NCBI GenBank assembly: GCA_036346355.1 | Contig: CM070591.1 | Span: 18,708,001-18,772,000 of the forward strand | Direction: 5' to 3' | DNA: 64,000 nucleotides | Source of the DNA: Rhipidocladum racemiflorum | Lineage: Eukaryota > Streptophyta > Magnoliopsida > Poales > Poaceae | In this document: in pieces, positions 11,444 through 24,200 of the stretch | How positions within the stretch are numbered: the first letter of the stretch is position 1 | Layout: every line of letters starts with the position of its first letter | Program-made: the position numbers and the translations under genes | The notes under the pieces: model-generated | The model's input: only the letters and a program-made list of their open reading frames with translations | Told to the model about the DNA's origin: nothing | Databases searched by the model: none

Positions 11444-12137
11444 ATGGAGTTCAGCGGTGCTAAGCGCAAATGTGTGCGCAACTATCGAGCTTCACCTGCT
11501 GCCACAGTTGGTACGAGTCTATCTGCACCGAGTGATCATGCATTAGTAGTGCGAGAGGCTCATGCATCGGAAGCCGAAGGAACTCAAGCTGAACCTGATT
11601 GTGATATCACTGGAGAAAATGAGCCTCCTAGCAAGAAGCAAAAGAAGTCCATCTCTAAGGTATGGGAGCACTACACTAAGGATACTGTGACGAAAACTGA
11701 TTCAAATGGTGTAGTTACAAAGGAATATTGGGCAAAATGCAAGAAATGTACTTACAAAGCCCGATGTGAGACAACAAGGGGTACATCATGCTTTATAAAT
11801 CATTTGAGAAACAAGCATTCTATAACTCTAGGACAGCAACTAATCAAACTAGAAAAGGGTGGAGATAGTACTGCCAATGTTCAGACATATAGGTTCGATG
11901 CTGAAACTAGCCTTAAGAAGTGGCATTTAGCACTTGTTATGCATGAATATCCCTTTAATATGGTTGAACATGAGTTCTTTGTTGACTTCATCAAGTCTCT
12001 GCGACCTAGTTTTTCATTCAAGTGTCGCACAACAACAAGAAATGCTATAATGGAAATGTTCAATGAGGAAACAAAGAAGTTGTATGATCATTTCAAATCT
12101 CTTTCATGTCGTTTTTCTGCAACCATGGATATGTGGA
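11444..12137 (+). CDS. hAT transposase, N-terminal part of the interrupted first coding exon
   Basis: The likely start is ATG 11444 (MEFSGAKRKC); an ATG at 11387 is in frame but precedes a non-conserved stretch. After an acidic linker, residues of about 68-125 form a BED-type zinc finger (KVWEHYT, then CKKC, then HLRNKH). Residue D229 in ATMDMW is at the expected first catalytic acid of the hAT RNase H-like fold. The exon breaks after the first base of codon 232, where element A is inserted; the frame resumes exactly at 24592. With the 3' part, the spliced protein is 726 residues, a normal length for Ac/RICESLEEPER transposases. It would act in the nucleus, binding the subterminal TCGGAT arrays. 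Expression is presumably abolished by the insertion. Confidence 0.88.
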
Positions 12138-15100
12138 TGTAACACCCCAAAATTTTGCTTTTCTTAAATTCATGTGTGATTTGGCACTTTGGTGAATTTT
12201 TGGAATTTTCTGGAATTTATTTGGATTTATTTGGAATTTATTTGAATTTATTCCATTTTGAAATAATTAAAGAATTTAATTTTGCAAATAAAATTTTGTT
12301 GGAAATATTTTATTTGAGTCCAAAATGATCCAAAATATTTTCCAGAATTTTTCCGAATTTTTACGAGTCTTTTGCTATTTTTAATGAATTAAATGAATTA
12401 TCGGGAATTAATTTAAATATTAAATCATTGGAAATTCAACTCGGTCAAGTACTATTCCTCCGATCGAAGTCGTAACCCGAGTCGGACTCGAGTCCGACCG
12501 AGCCACCGACTCGACCGAACCACGTTGAACCTTAACCACGTGGGACCGTCGGATCGAGATCCAACTGGCCATGATCGATCGACTAACCGAGCCGCGGTCC
12601 GACCGGACCCGTTCGCGCCAAGCCATCGTGGCCGTTGATCGCGCCACGTGGACGGTCGCGATTTCGTCGTCTCCGCCGAATTCGAGCCGGAGTCCTCCGC
12701 CGCCGTCACCGTGTCAACCTCGGTTTCGTGACTCTACACTGGCCGAGGCCCCTTTAAATACGCCGCCGCCATCGGAAGCGCACAACCGTGACGCACTCGA
12801 GCCCCCTTCTCACTCGCTCGAGCCGCCGCTGCCGCCCGCTTATTGCTCGCCGGAGTAAAGGAAGTCTTCCGCCGCGGTTTCGTTGATCCCGCCGCCTCGC
12901 TGCCGTTCTCCGACGACACCAAGCCAGGCCCGAGATCGCCGTGTCGCGCCGCGCCTGGGAGTGTCAGCCTTCACGCCGGAGTTGCACGGAAACGCCGCAC
13001 GGGAGGTCGTCGTCTTCGTCTCCGGTCAAGCCAACGCCGCCGCGTCGCCATCAACCTCGCGAACTCGGACAGCCGTCCGATCAAGATCTGGCCGTCACGG
13101 TGAGATCACGTTTAGATCCTTGGATCTAATCCCAGCCGTTGGATCTAGATCCAACGGTCCAGATTGGCCACGTTCACCCCAGAACGTGCGTCACCCGATC
13201 CGATCGGGACCGTTGATTTTCAAATCAACGGTCGAGATTGCGCCACGTGTCGGGAAGTTGGACCGACGCGGTCGGCTGGCCCACGCGCTGGCAGTGCGTG
13301 TAGACGCCGACACGCGGGCCCGCGTGTCGAGGGCCCGCATGTCGCTGGCTAATCCAGCCAGCGCCGACGCCACCCATGACGTCACAGTGGGTCCCACATG
13401 TCGACCGCAGTGGCCGAGTCCCCGCCGACGTCGGCCGATGACGTCACCCGAGTGGGCCCACATGTCGGGCCGACACGTAGAGTCGTGGGACCAGAGTCCA
13501 CTGAGACCCGAGCCAAACCGTGGACCACGTCCATGGACCGGCTGACGTCAGCCGCCCAATCAGAGGCTGCCACGTGTCTATGCTGACGCAATAATTAATT
13601 TCCGAAAAAGAAAATGATTTATTAATTCGAAATATTGATTCAAATTTAGATTCAAACTTCAAACGCTTATAACTTTTGCGTTTCAACTCCGATTTGAGTG
13701 ATTCAAATTTCTAAATTTGTATAAAATTGAGATCTACCTAAATATGAATTTTATTTAATTTTTGGACTAAAGTTTTTCTCTGTAATATTATTTAATTGAT
13801 TATTTAAACTTTAATAAATCATAACTTTTGCATTTTAACTCCGATTTGAACGATTCCAGTTCCTAAAAATCCAGAAAATTATGTTCTTTCTGTTTATGGA
13901 TTTTATTTGGAGTTTTGGGATGTTTTTGCCTATTGTTTATTCGTGTATTTGCTATTTGCACGCTTTACGAGTAGACGTTGAAGTGCCGGAAGGATTCGAA
14001 GGAGAAGTATTAACTCAGGATCCAACTCAAGACCAAGAGCAAGTACTTTTTGAAGGCAAGTTATGCTTTGATCATGTTGATCCCATTTTGAAATCTATTT
14101 TGGTTCAAATTATTGCATGCTAGTTCAATTAGAAAAATACTTGGTTTAAACATGGGGGTTAGATAAATACCAATTTGCTGTATGACACCTTGATTACTTA
14201 AGTATGTGCCATGACCCTTTGTCACCCTAGTTGTGGTTTACTAGTTGGACATTATTAAATTGCCAACATGGGTTTAGGACCGTTGTAGTATCTTTGCTTA
14301 GACACACTACGTTCTCATGACATGATTTTGGACAATCAAATGTTAATATTGAATTAATGATATATTGAACCTGTTTTTGAAAAGTATCATGTGATGTTTA
14401 TTGCACGTGGTGCATGGTAATCAATCGGGTTTGATAAACGCTTTCGGCCGGGCATGTGGCAAGAGTAATCAGTGGGCGGTTGTGGCATTGGGGATGTTGA
14501 TTTGGTTCTTCTGTAGTCTTGCCCTGGTCACTCTAAGGACTTAACCTTGCAAGCCTTTGAACTGGTCATACTTGCAACCACATGGTCGGAATGGGACGGC
14601 CCTAGTTGACTAAGTCGCTAAGGACTCACTTGTGGAGCCTCAGGGTGTCAATTACACCGTTTGTGTGATTGTACGGGGGAGCGTATCGTGGCTGTGGCCA
14701 GATACCCATCTAACGGTGTGTTGGTCCCATACTTCGCCTTGGCTAAGGGAAGGGATGGTGTAGAGCACGAACCGGGGAGGACCACCTGTGTTGTTTGAGG
14801 CTTCCGAAAGGCTTTGTTACGGGAACTCGCCTTTGTGGTGTTTGACTGTATCTTGTGGGTAAAGTGCATAACCTCTGCAGAGTGTAGAATCTATTTAAAT
14901 AGCCGAGTCCACGGTACTGGACAATGCTCGGGAATTACAGTCAAGGGTTAGACTTTCTGAAAATAACTTGGTTTGAAAGTTGGGTTGGTTTAGTAATGAA
15001 GATGATGGAAATGTGGTTTAGGATGGGGAAAATGTTTATTAAACTTCTTGAAAAGTTATTTATGCTTTACTTGTTTCTACTGCTTTCGAATCTATTTATG

Positions 15101-15587
15101 ATACTTGTCAAATGTCAAGCATCGCAAATATACCTTAAGCTATTCCTTTGTACCAAGCCATGCATATAGTATATTAGCTTGCATTCTGTGCATGACTTGC
15201 TGAGTACCAAGTACTCACCCTTGCCTCAACACAACACCAGTTGAAGAGGAGACTACGCCAGCTTCGGAGGAGGAATTCCAAGAGGATCCGTCTACTTAGG
15301 GAAGCGAGCCCAGTCAGTTGCCTGTGGTATACTGGATGGCGCCACGAAGTTATTTGATTTTCCGCTGCTACTACTTTTCTCTGAATAAGTTTTGCCTTGC
15401 AAGGCATATATTTGTAACTTGGCCATAAGGTCGAGTAACCACTTTGGTTATTTAAATAAAGTACTTTGTTAATATCGAATGGTATGATTGTGATATTTAC
15501 CGATGTTAAGACTGTGTGCACTAGCGCGTTCCTGGACTAGTGCTGAATACACAGAGGGTCCGGATTTGCAAATTCGGGGTCCCGACA
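12138..15587 (+). repeat. Element A 5' LTR (3450 bp)
   Basis: Starts TGTAACACCCCAAAATT and ends GGGGTCCCGACA. An AT-rich U3 start (12138-12430) passes into a GC-rich part (12440-13590), then AT-rich DNA. TATA-like tttaaatac is at 12753. A CCGTTGGATC palindrome is at 13136-13157 and a related one at 13208-13233. A donor ACG|GTGAGATC is at 13100 and an acceptor with GTAG at 13971-13974, followed by an acidic exon-like frame (VDVEVPEGFEGEVL). Confidence 0.95.
12753..12761 (+). promoter_or_regulatory. TATA box of element A 5' LTR
   Basis: cctttaaatacg is preceded by GC-rich sequence and followed by a GC-rich leader. The corresponding tattta motif is found at the same LTR position in elements B and D. 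A start site about 30 bases downstream (near 12785) is inferred. Confidence 0.6.
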
Positions 15588-15591
15588 GAGG

Positions 15592-15605
15592 TGGTATCAG
15601 AGCCA
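15592..15605 (+). promoter_or_regulatory. Primer-binding site of element A (initiator tRNA-Met)
   Basis: TGGTATCAGAGCCA starts four bases after the 5' LTR end and is complementary to the 3' end of plant initiator tRNA-Met, the primer for minus-strand DNA synthesis in most gypsy elements. Confidence 0.9.
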
Positions 15606-15805
15606 TACTTGACTGTAGGCTCAACCTTAGCTAGAATGGTCGTAGTGAGGATAAAACCTATTTTCTAAAGCTAAAAAGTTTGTCAAGACAAGAAATGACA
15701 TCTCGACTTATCCCCTTCTCTCTTTTCTTGTCTCTTGCTGAATTTTTCCTTACCTTGTCACGATTTGAAAATTCCGAGTTCTTACGTAAAGCACTCTTGT
15801 GACAG

Positions 15806-16560
15806 ATGGAGGAAGAGTTCAACTATGTTGATCTGGGAGTTGGTCACGCCGCGGAACTTTGGCATATGCTACAGACCCTCGGAGATTTTGAGAAGCCCCA
15901 ATACCAAGTGGAAGTGATCAGACAAGCAGGATTGATCAAGGCTTGTGACGTGAGGATTGAGGTACCTGCTAGGAAAAAGGGCCCAGGCAATCGGCCAATA
16001 CACTGCACTGCCAGGAGATCTACAATGCAAATGGGTATCCAAGAAGTATCACGACGAGCAATGCGGCACATTACCCGTATCTACGCCAGAGAATTGGAGA
16101 GTACGGTGTTCCGTTACCATCCGCGCAGCGATAACCTTCTTGACCCGGCGATTCAGGATGAGGATGCCACGGTTACACGCTTGGCACGATTTGTCGTCGC
16201 CAGGAGGATGTAATCGATAATACAAGCAAGGAGCTGAGAAGGCCCGCAAGGAAATCACGACAGAGAAGAACAGATGGCGGGAAGCTCAAGAGTATGTGGC
16301 ACACCTTCTACGAAGGATTGACAAGTTGGAGATGACTTTGTACGGACTGCACTCCGAGCCAAGATTGAGCTACACGAGCCGCATCCAGAGGAGTCGATCT
16401 CGATGAGGACACCGCTTCTTCGACTACCATAGAGGACACGATTCTTTGGACATGGCGATCAAGTTACGCCTATGCCACAAAGACACCGTACCCAGGCCGT
16501 GGAGGTTTTCTCGATGAGTGAGCATAGGTTCTATAGTGAGACTCCTCTGTTGAGTCACGT
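15806..16560 (+). pseudogene. Pre-gag reading frame of element A (unassigned protein)
   Basis: An ATG at 15806 opens a 135-codon frame (MEEEFNYVDLGVGHAAELWH..., then VRIEVPARKKGPG and MGIQEVSRRAMR) ending at 16213. Downstream, other frames keep lysine/glutamate-rich text, suggesting a longer original protein broken by small deletions. Element B carries the same block on the minus strand (51720-52310), so it belongs to the family. It lies between primer-binding site and gag, where standard gypsy elements have only leader. I do not recognise a domain. Similar text occurs as hypothetical proteins near grass gypsy elements, from general knowledge, not a search. Function unknown. Confidence 0.6.
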
Positions 16561-16797
16561 CATAGAAGAAAGAGTCACCCTTTAGGCGTTAGACTCCAGA
16601 GTTAGTTCGATTTGGATTTGTTTTGTTTGCTGAGTGTGCAGTATGTGTTTCAAGGCCCTTAGGCATTGTAAGCAGCCATACCAAGTTATTAATAATAAGG
16701 TTGGACCTTAAAGTTACACCTTTCGCCCCGCATAAGTTCCATATTACTTGTCTATTCTTGTTTCCCTCTCATCTCTAAACCTAGAGCAAATCAACAG

Positions 16798-19700
16798 ATG
16801 GTGAATACCCGTGGAAACTTTGGAAGCAATGGGAGTGGTTCTCGCCCAGCAGAAACCCCAATGATGGAGCACCAAAGACCGCCATTGATATGCAGAATTT
16901 TGGAGCATTTCTTGCTGCTCGGACTCGATTGATGCATGCTATGATGCAACAAATGCAGCACGTCATCGCTCAGGCCACGCTAATCAAGTTAATCAGGACC
17001 ACGCCGTATACAAGACTATCAGAGTTCATGAGAACTCACCCACCCACATTCACTGGGAATGCCAATCCGATGGAGGCCGATGATAGGTTAAGATCAATCG
17101 AGAGGAAGCTACAGATACCACAAAGCATAGGCAATGAGAAGGTACTATACGCTACTCATCAGAAGGAAGTAACAGCCGCCGAATGGTGGGAGAACTTCGT
17201 GCCACGCAGAGAACCCTCAAGATATCACTTGGGAAGAGTTCACAAACATTCCGACAAGATCACGCACTGAGGGAATCATGGATCTTAAGAAGGAGGAGTT
17301 CAGAGCACTCAAACAAGGTAATCACCGGGTCGACTACCCGAACAAGTTCACACAGCTAGCACGCCACGCACCGAGGATGTAGCGACGGATAAATCCAGGC
17401 AGCCTCGCTTTTATGAAGGGACTTAACTCAGATTGCAAGTAGGGTTGATCACCCACACCTTTCCAGATTTCCAAGAGTTGGTGAACAAGGCGCTTATTCT
17501 TGAGGACAAGCGCAAGGAACCGGATGAGAACCGAAGCGCAGGATGCAACAAAGCAAGGATCACGCCAGGAACGCAATACCTGAGAGTTGCACCAAATCAA
17601 ATCTTCAGATTCAAACCACAGAATGCGACAAGTACACCATCCTCAAAGACCAAGACCTGCCAATCGAACTACTGCACCCACCCCGCTAGAACCACTACTC
17701 CAGCGCAACAACAGGAACAAAGGAGACGCCGCTACAATCGCAACGAGCCAGACACTTTGCCAACAGCTTGTCCAAAGAAGACAGCAGGAGTGACCCCTGG
17801 GCCGCTTCAACCTAGGAACCACCCAGCTAGGACGCCAAAGATCAGGAGCCACACCCTGCATCGTGGTGAGAGGCCGAGTCAACCATGTCACCGCAGATGC
17901 ACCGCAGAATGCTACTGACGTCAGATCGGGTAAGTTACTTGTTAACTCAAGACTGCAACAGCTTTGTTTGACTCGAGCTTCAGATTCGCTTGTTTCGCAA
18001 GGCTTTGCTACTAGAAATGATTTGAGGATTGCGAGACTTAAGTGCATGCTTTTAGTTCAAACCCCTGGTTCCGAACTCCGAACGAAAGTAGGATGTTCCG
18101 GTGAGAATACTAATAGATGGAATAGAGTTCCTAGCAAACCTTATAATTTTAGAGACCTGCACCTTAGACGTCATATTGGGAATGGATTGGTTATCCAAGC
18201 ACAAGGCCGTATTGGATTGTGGACGAAGGACTATCTCGATTGAGAGCCCGTGTGGGAAGAAAGTGGAATTTCAAGCCACCGCAGCTAGAGATGGGCAGTT
18301 GATGGTTAACAGCACCAAGGCAATCAGCATAGAGGATGTCTCAAGAGTGAATGAGTACCCGATGTTTTTCCCGAAGATCTACCTGGTATGCCGCAGACAG
18401 GGACATAGAGTTTGTGATAGAGCTTGTACTGCACAAAGACCGATAGCAAAGAGACCCTATCGGATGTCCACCGAGGAGTTGGTAGAAATGAAGAAACAAA
18501 TAGAAGAGTTAATGGAGAAAGGATTTATCGACCGAAGTTCGTCGCCGTGGGGAGCACCGCTTTATTTGTCAAGAAGAAGGATGGGAGTTTCAGGATGTGC
18601 ATTGACTACCGTGCACTCAATGAAGTCACCGTGAAGAATAAGTATCCGCTACCCAGATTGATGATTTTTTCGATCAGCTGAGATGAGCCGTATTTTTCTC
18701 CAAGATCGATCTGAGATCGGGATACCATCGATTGAAGATCCGATCGTAAGATATTCAAGACTGCATTCTCGCCAAGATATGGACATTACGAGTTTCTGAT
18801 TATGTCCTTTGGATCGAATTTAACGCGCCACTATTTCATGAATATGATGAATAAGGTGTTCATGGAATATTTGGACAAGTTTGTCGTCGTGTTCATAGAC
18901 GATATCCTAATCTACTCCAAGACAGAGAGCGAACATGCCGAACACTTAAGGCGAGTTTTGGAAAAGCTGCGAGAACAAAGAACTTTTCGCCAAGTTCAAC
19001 AAGTGTGATTTTTGGAAGGACAAGGTGGAGTTTCTTGGACATGTAATGACCGCATGAAGGAGTCGCCAGTAGATCCAAGCAAAGTAGAAGCGGTGTTACA
19101 TTGGGAGCAAACAAGATCGTGACCAGATTCGAGTTTCCTTGGAATGGCAGGATACTACCGACGCTTTCATTGAAGGCTTCTCGACAATTGCGAAACCTCT
19201 TACGCAATTGTCAAGAAGGAAAAGAAGTTTGCATGGACGCCGGAATGTGAGAAAGGATTTTAGGAGCTGAAGAAGCGATTGACGTCGGCACCGGTGTTAG
19301 TTCTACCGGATGTTGCTCAAAGCTTCGATATTTATTGTGACGCATCGCGCCAAGGACTTGGATGTGTGCTGATGCAGAATGGAAAGGTCGCCGCTTATGC
19401 ATCAAGGCGCTTGAGGCCGCATGAGGAAAATTATCCGACACATGACCTAGAGTTAGCCGCCGTAGTGCATGCTTTGAAGATATGGCGTCACTATCGATTG
19501 GAAACAGATGTGAAGTATATACGGATCATAAGAGCCTTAAGTACATATTCACCCATCGGATCTCGAATATGAGGCAAAGGAGATGGCTAGAGTTGATCAA
19601 AGACTATAATGTTGGAATCCATTACCACCCGGGAAGGCCAACGTGGTAGCCGATGCCCTGAGTCGGAAAAGCCATACCGTGAGTACGCTGCTAGCCACAA

Positions 19701-21210
19701 GTCGATGAGTTATGTGAGGATTTTCAGAAAATGAAGATTGAGGTTGTACCTAGCGGATTCTTGGCCACATTAGAAGTAAAGCCTACCCTAGAGGATCAAA
19801 TCCGAGAAGGATGTATGATGATGACAAGATCCGCAGGATTAAGTCCATCAAGGAGGAAGGCAAGGTAGAGGACTTCAAGTTGGATGAGCAAGGCACGTTG
19901 TGGATGAAGGATCGCATTTGTGTGCCTAACAAAAAGGAGTTAAAGCAACTGATTCGAAGAAGCCCATGACTCCAAGTACTGATTCATCCTGGAAGCGCCA
20001 AGATGTATCAGATCTCAAGGAGAGATTCGTGGCCGAGTATGAAACGTGAAGTTGCCGAGTATGTTGCATTGTGCGACGTATGCCGAGAGTCAAGGCAATG
20101 CATCGTAGACCAGCAGGATTGCTACAATTACCGAAAATACCCGAGTGGAAGTGGGAGGAAATCGGAATGGATTTCATTACCGGTTGTCAAGACTCAAGGA
20201 GGTTATGACTCGTATGGGTTATAGTGGATCGCTTGACTAAAGTAGCCCATTTTATCCCCGTGAAGACCACTTACTCGGGAGATAAATTAGCGTAATTATA
20301 CATGATCAGATTGTCTGCTTGCACGGAGTGCCAAAGAGGATTGTATCGGACAGAGGTACCCAATTTACCTCAAGGTTCTGGAATAAGTTGCATGAAGCCA
20401 TGGGAACCCGCTTGAACTTCAAGATGCCTTATCATCCACAGACGGATGGATGCATCGAAAAGTCAACCAGATTCTCGAAGATATGTTGAGAGCTTGTGCA
20501 TTGGCTTATGCTACTTCTTGGGATAAGAGTTTACCGTATGCCGAGTTTAGTTACAACAATAGTTATCGAGGCTAGTTTACAGATGTCACCTTTTGAGGCA
20601 TCAGATGGTCGACCTGTCGGACGCCATTGAATTGGAATGAGACCGCGAGCGCCGTGTCTTTGGGCCTGATATTCTTCAAGAGGTCAAGAACAGACGCCAT
20701 GATTAGGGAAAGGTTGAAGATAGCTCAATCACGATGTAAGAGTTATCTTGACAATCGTCGCCGAGACTTGAGTTTTGAACCGTAAGACTTTGTATACCTC
20801 GTAGTTACGCCTCTCGGGAGTTAAGAGGTTCCATGCCAAAGGGAAACTTGCACCCTGCTATGTTGGACCATTTAAGGTTTTGAGTCGCAGAGGCGGTTGC
20901 TTACCACCGGAGTTGCCACAAATAAGTTGGCAGGAGTGCATGACGTATTACATTTGTCCCAGTTGAAGAAGTGTCTCCGAGTTACTGAGGAACAGACACC
21001 GCTAGAGTCAATTGAGTTGCAAGAGGACTTGACTTATAAGGAGTATCCCCTAAGGATTCTAGACACAATGGATCGAGAGACCAGAAATAAGTCAACCCGT
21101 TTTTGTAGAGTTCAAGGAGCAACCATGAAGAAAGCGGGCGACTTGGGAGCGAAGAGGATTTGAAGAAAGAGTTTCCAAACCTATTCTCAGAGGAGCCTGA
21201 ATCTCTGGAC
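16798..21210 (+). pseudogene. Decayed gag-pol of element A
   Basis: Gag starts at ATG 16798 (MVNTRGNFG) and shifts frame within 60 codons. Recognisable blocks follow in order: gag core with LSEFMRTHPPTFTGNANPME (17020-17090), a protease remnant with ILGMDWLSKHKA (18170-18230), RT with VVVFIDDILIYS (18890-18920), RNase H with FDIYCDASRQGLGCVLMQN (19320-19385), integrase core with WVIVDRLTK-like text near 20220, and a chromodomain-like tail near 21090-21180. The CCHC knuckle has lost its first cysteines. At least ten frame changes and several stops mean no functional polyprotein can be made. Many defects are single-base deletions relative to B and D. Confidence 0.9.
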
Positions 21211-21218
21211 GAGATTCT

Positions 21219-21235
21219 ATTAAGGGGGGGAGGTT
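21219..21235 (+). promoter_or_regulatory. Polypurine tract of element A
   Basis: taaggggggggaggtt directly precedes the 3' LTR; it is the expected primer site for plus-strand DNA synthesis. Confidence 0.88.
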
Positions 21236-24200
21236 TGTAACACCCCAAAATTTTGCTTTTCTTAAATTCATGTGTGATTTGGCACTTTGGTGAATTTTTG
21301 GAATTTTCTGGAATTTATTTGGATTTATTTGGAATTTATTTGAATTTATTCCATTTTGAAATAATTAAAGAATTTAATTTTGCAAATAAAATTTTGTTGG
21401 AAATATTTTATTTGAGTCCAAAATGATCCAAAATATTTTCCAGAATTTTTCTGAATTTTTCTCGAAGTCTTTTGCTATTTTTAATGAATTAAATGAATTA
21501 TCGGGAATTAATTTAAATATTAAATCGCTGGAAATTCAACTCGGTCAAGTACTATTCCTCCGATCGAAGTCGTAACCCGAGTCGGACTCGAGTCCGACCC
21601 GAGCCACCGACTCGATCGAACCACGCTGAACCTTAACTCCACGCGGCCGCTTGATCGAGATCCAACGGTCATGATCGATCGACTTCGACCCGAGCCGCGG
21701 TCCGACCGACCCGCTCGCGCCAAGCCATCGTGGGCCGTTGATCGCGCCACGTGGACGGCCGCGATTTCGCTGCTCCGCCGAATCCGGAAGCCGAGTCCTC
21801 CGCCGTCATCAGTGTCAACCTCGGTTTCGCGCTCTACACGGGCCGAGGCCCTTTAAATACGCCGCCGCCATCGGAAGCGCACAACCGTGACGCACTGAGC
21901 CCCTTCTCACCTCGCTCGAGCCGCTGCCGCTTCGCTTATTGCTCGCCGGAGTAAAGGAAGTCTTCCGCCGCGGTTTTTCGTTGATCCCCGCCGCCTCCGC
22001 CGTTCTCCGACGACATCAAGCCCAGAACTGAGATCGCCGTGTCGCGCCGCGCCTAGGAGTGTCAGCCTTCACGCCGAGTTGCACGGAACGCCGCGACGGG
22101 AGGTCGCTGCCTTCGCTCTCCGGCCAAGCAACGCCGCCCGCGCATCAACTCGCTGAACTCCGGACAAAGTCCGATCAAGATCTGGCCGCCACGGTGAGAT
22201 CACGCGATCCTTGGATCTAATCCCAGCCGTTGGATCTAGATCCAACGGTCCAGATTGGCCACGCTCACCCCGTAACGCGGCGCCACCCGATTCGATCGGA
22301 CCGCTGATTTTCAAATCAACGGCCGAGATTGCGCCACGTGTCGGGAAGTTGGACCGACGCGTCACTAGCGCCGACGCCACCCATGACGCCACAAAGGTCC
22401 CACATGTCAGCACCGTGCGGTCGAAGTCCCCGCCGACGCTGCCGATGACGCCACCCGAGTGGGCCCACATGTCGGGCCGACACGTAGAGTCGTGGACCGA
22501 GTCCACTGCAGAGACCCGAGCCAAACCGTGGACCACGCCCATGGACCGGCCGACGCCACCGCCCAATCGTAGGCTGCCACGTGTCTATGCCGACGCAATA
22601 ATTAATTTCCAAAAGAAAATGATTTATTAATTCGAAATATTGATTCAAATTTAGATTCAAACTTCAAACGCTTATAACTTTTATGCTTCAACTCCGATTT
22701 GAGTGATTCAAATTTCTAAATTTGTATAAAATTGAGATCTACCTAAATATGAATTTTATTTAATTTTTGGACTAAAGTTTTTCTCTGTAATATTATTTAA
22801 TTGATTATTTAAACTTTAATAAATCATAACTTTTGCATTTTAACTCCGATTTGAACGATTCCAGCTTCCTAAAAATCCAGAAAATTATGTTCTTTCTGTT
22901 TATGGATTTTATTTGGAGTTTTGGGATGTTTTTGCCTATTGTTTATTCGTGTATTTGCTATTTGCACGCTTTACGAGTAGACGTTGAAGTGCCTAAGGAT
23001 TCGAAGGAGAAGTATTAACTCAGGATCCAACTCAAGACCAAGAGCAAGTACTTTTTGAAGGCAAGTTATGCTTTGATCATGTTGATCCCATTTTGAAATC
23101 TATTTTGGTTCAAATTATTGCATGCTAGTTCAATTAGAAAAATACTTGGTTTAAACATGGGGGTTAGATAAATACCAATTTGCTGTATGACACCTTGATT
23201 ACTTAAGTATGTGCCATGACCCTTTGTCACCCTAGTTGTGGTTTACTAGTTGGACATTATTAAATTGCCAACATGGGTTTAGACCGTTGTAGTATACTGC
23301 TTAGACCTGCTACGTGCTCATGACATGATTTTGGACAATCAAATGTTAATATTGACTTAATGATATATTGAACCTGTTTTGGAAAAGTATCATGTGATGT
23401 TGATGGCACGTGGTGCATGGTAATCAATCGGGTTTGATAAACAGTTTTCGGCCAGGGCATGTGGCAAGAGTAATCAGGTGGGCGGTTGTGGCATTGGGGA
23501 TGTTGATTTGGTTCTTGGGTAGTCTTGCCCTGGTCACTCTAAGGACTTCACCTTGCAAGCCTTTGAACTGGTCATACTTGCAACCACATGGTCGGAATGG
23601 GACGGCCCTAGTTGACTAAGTCGCTAAGGACTCACTTGTGGAGCCTCAGTGGTGTCAATTACACCGCTTGTGTGATTGTGCGGGGAGCGATCGTGGTCGT
23701 GGGCCGATACCCATCTAACGGTGTGTTGGTCCCATACTTCGCCTTGGCTAAGGGAAGGGATAGTGTAGAGCACGAACCTGGAGGACCACCTGTGTTGTTT
23801 GAGGCTTCCAAAGGCTTTGTTACTGAACTCGCCTTTGTGGTGTTTGATCAGATCTTGTGGGTAAAGTGCATAACCTCTGCAGAGTGTAGAATCTATTTAA
23901 ATAGCCGAGTCCACGGTACTAGACAATGCTCTGAATTACAATAAGGGTTAGACTTTCTCAAAATAACTTGGTTTGAAAGTTGGGTTGGTTTAGTAATGAA
24001 GATGATGGAAATGTGGTTTAGGATGGGGAAAATGTTTATTAAACTTCTTGAAAAGTTATTTATGCTTTACTTGTTTCTACCGCTTTGAATCTATTTATGA
24101 TACTTGTCAAATGTCATGCATCGCAAATATACCTTAAGCTATTCCTTTGTACCAAGCCATGCATATAGTATATTAGCTTGCATTCTGTGCATGACTTGCT

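Noticed and set aside
12883..13545. Long frames in the GC-rich LTR part of element A (and equivalents in B and D)
   Set aside because: Not supported as independent genes: no ATG in good context, Arg/Pro-rich composition, several overlapping frames. They are discussed only as possible leader exons of the LTR.
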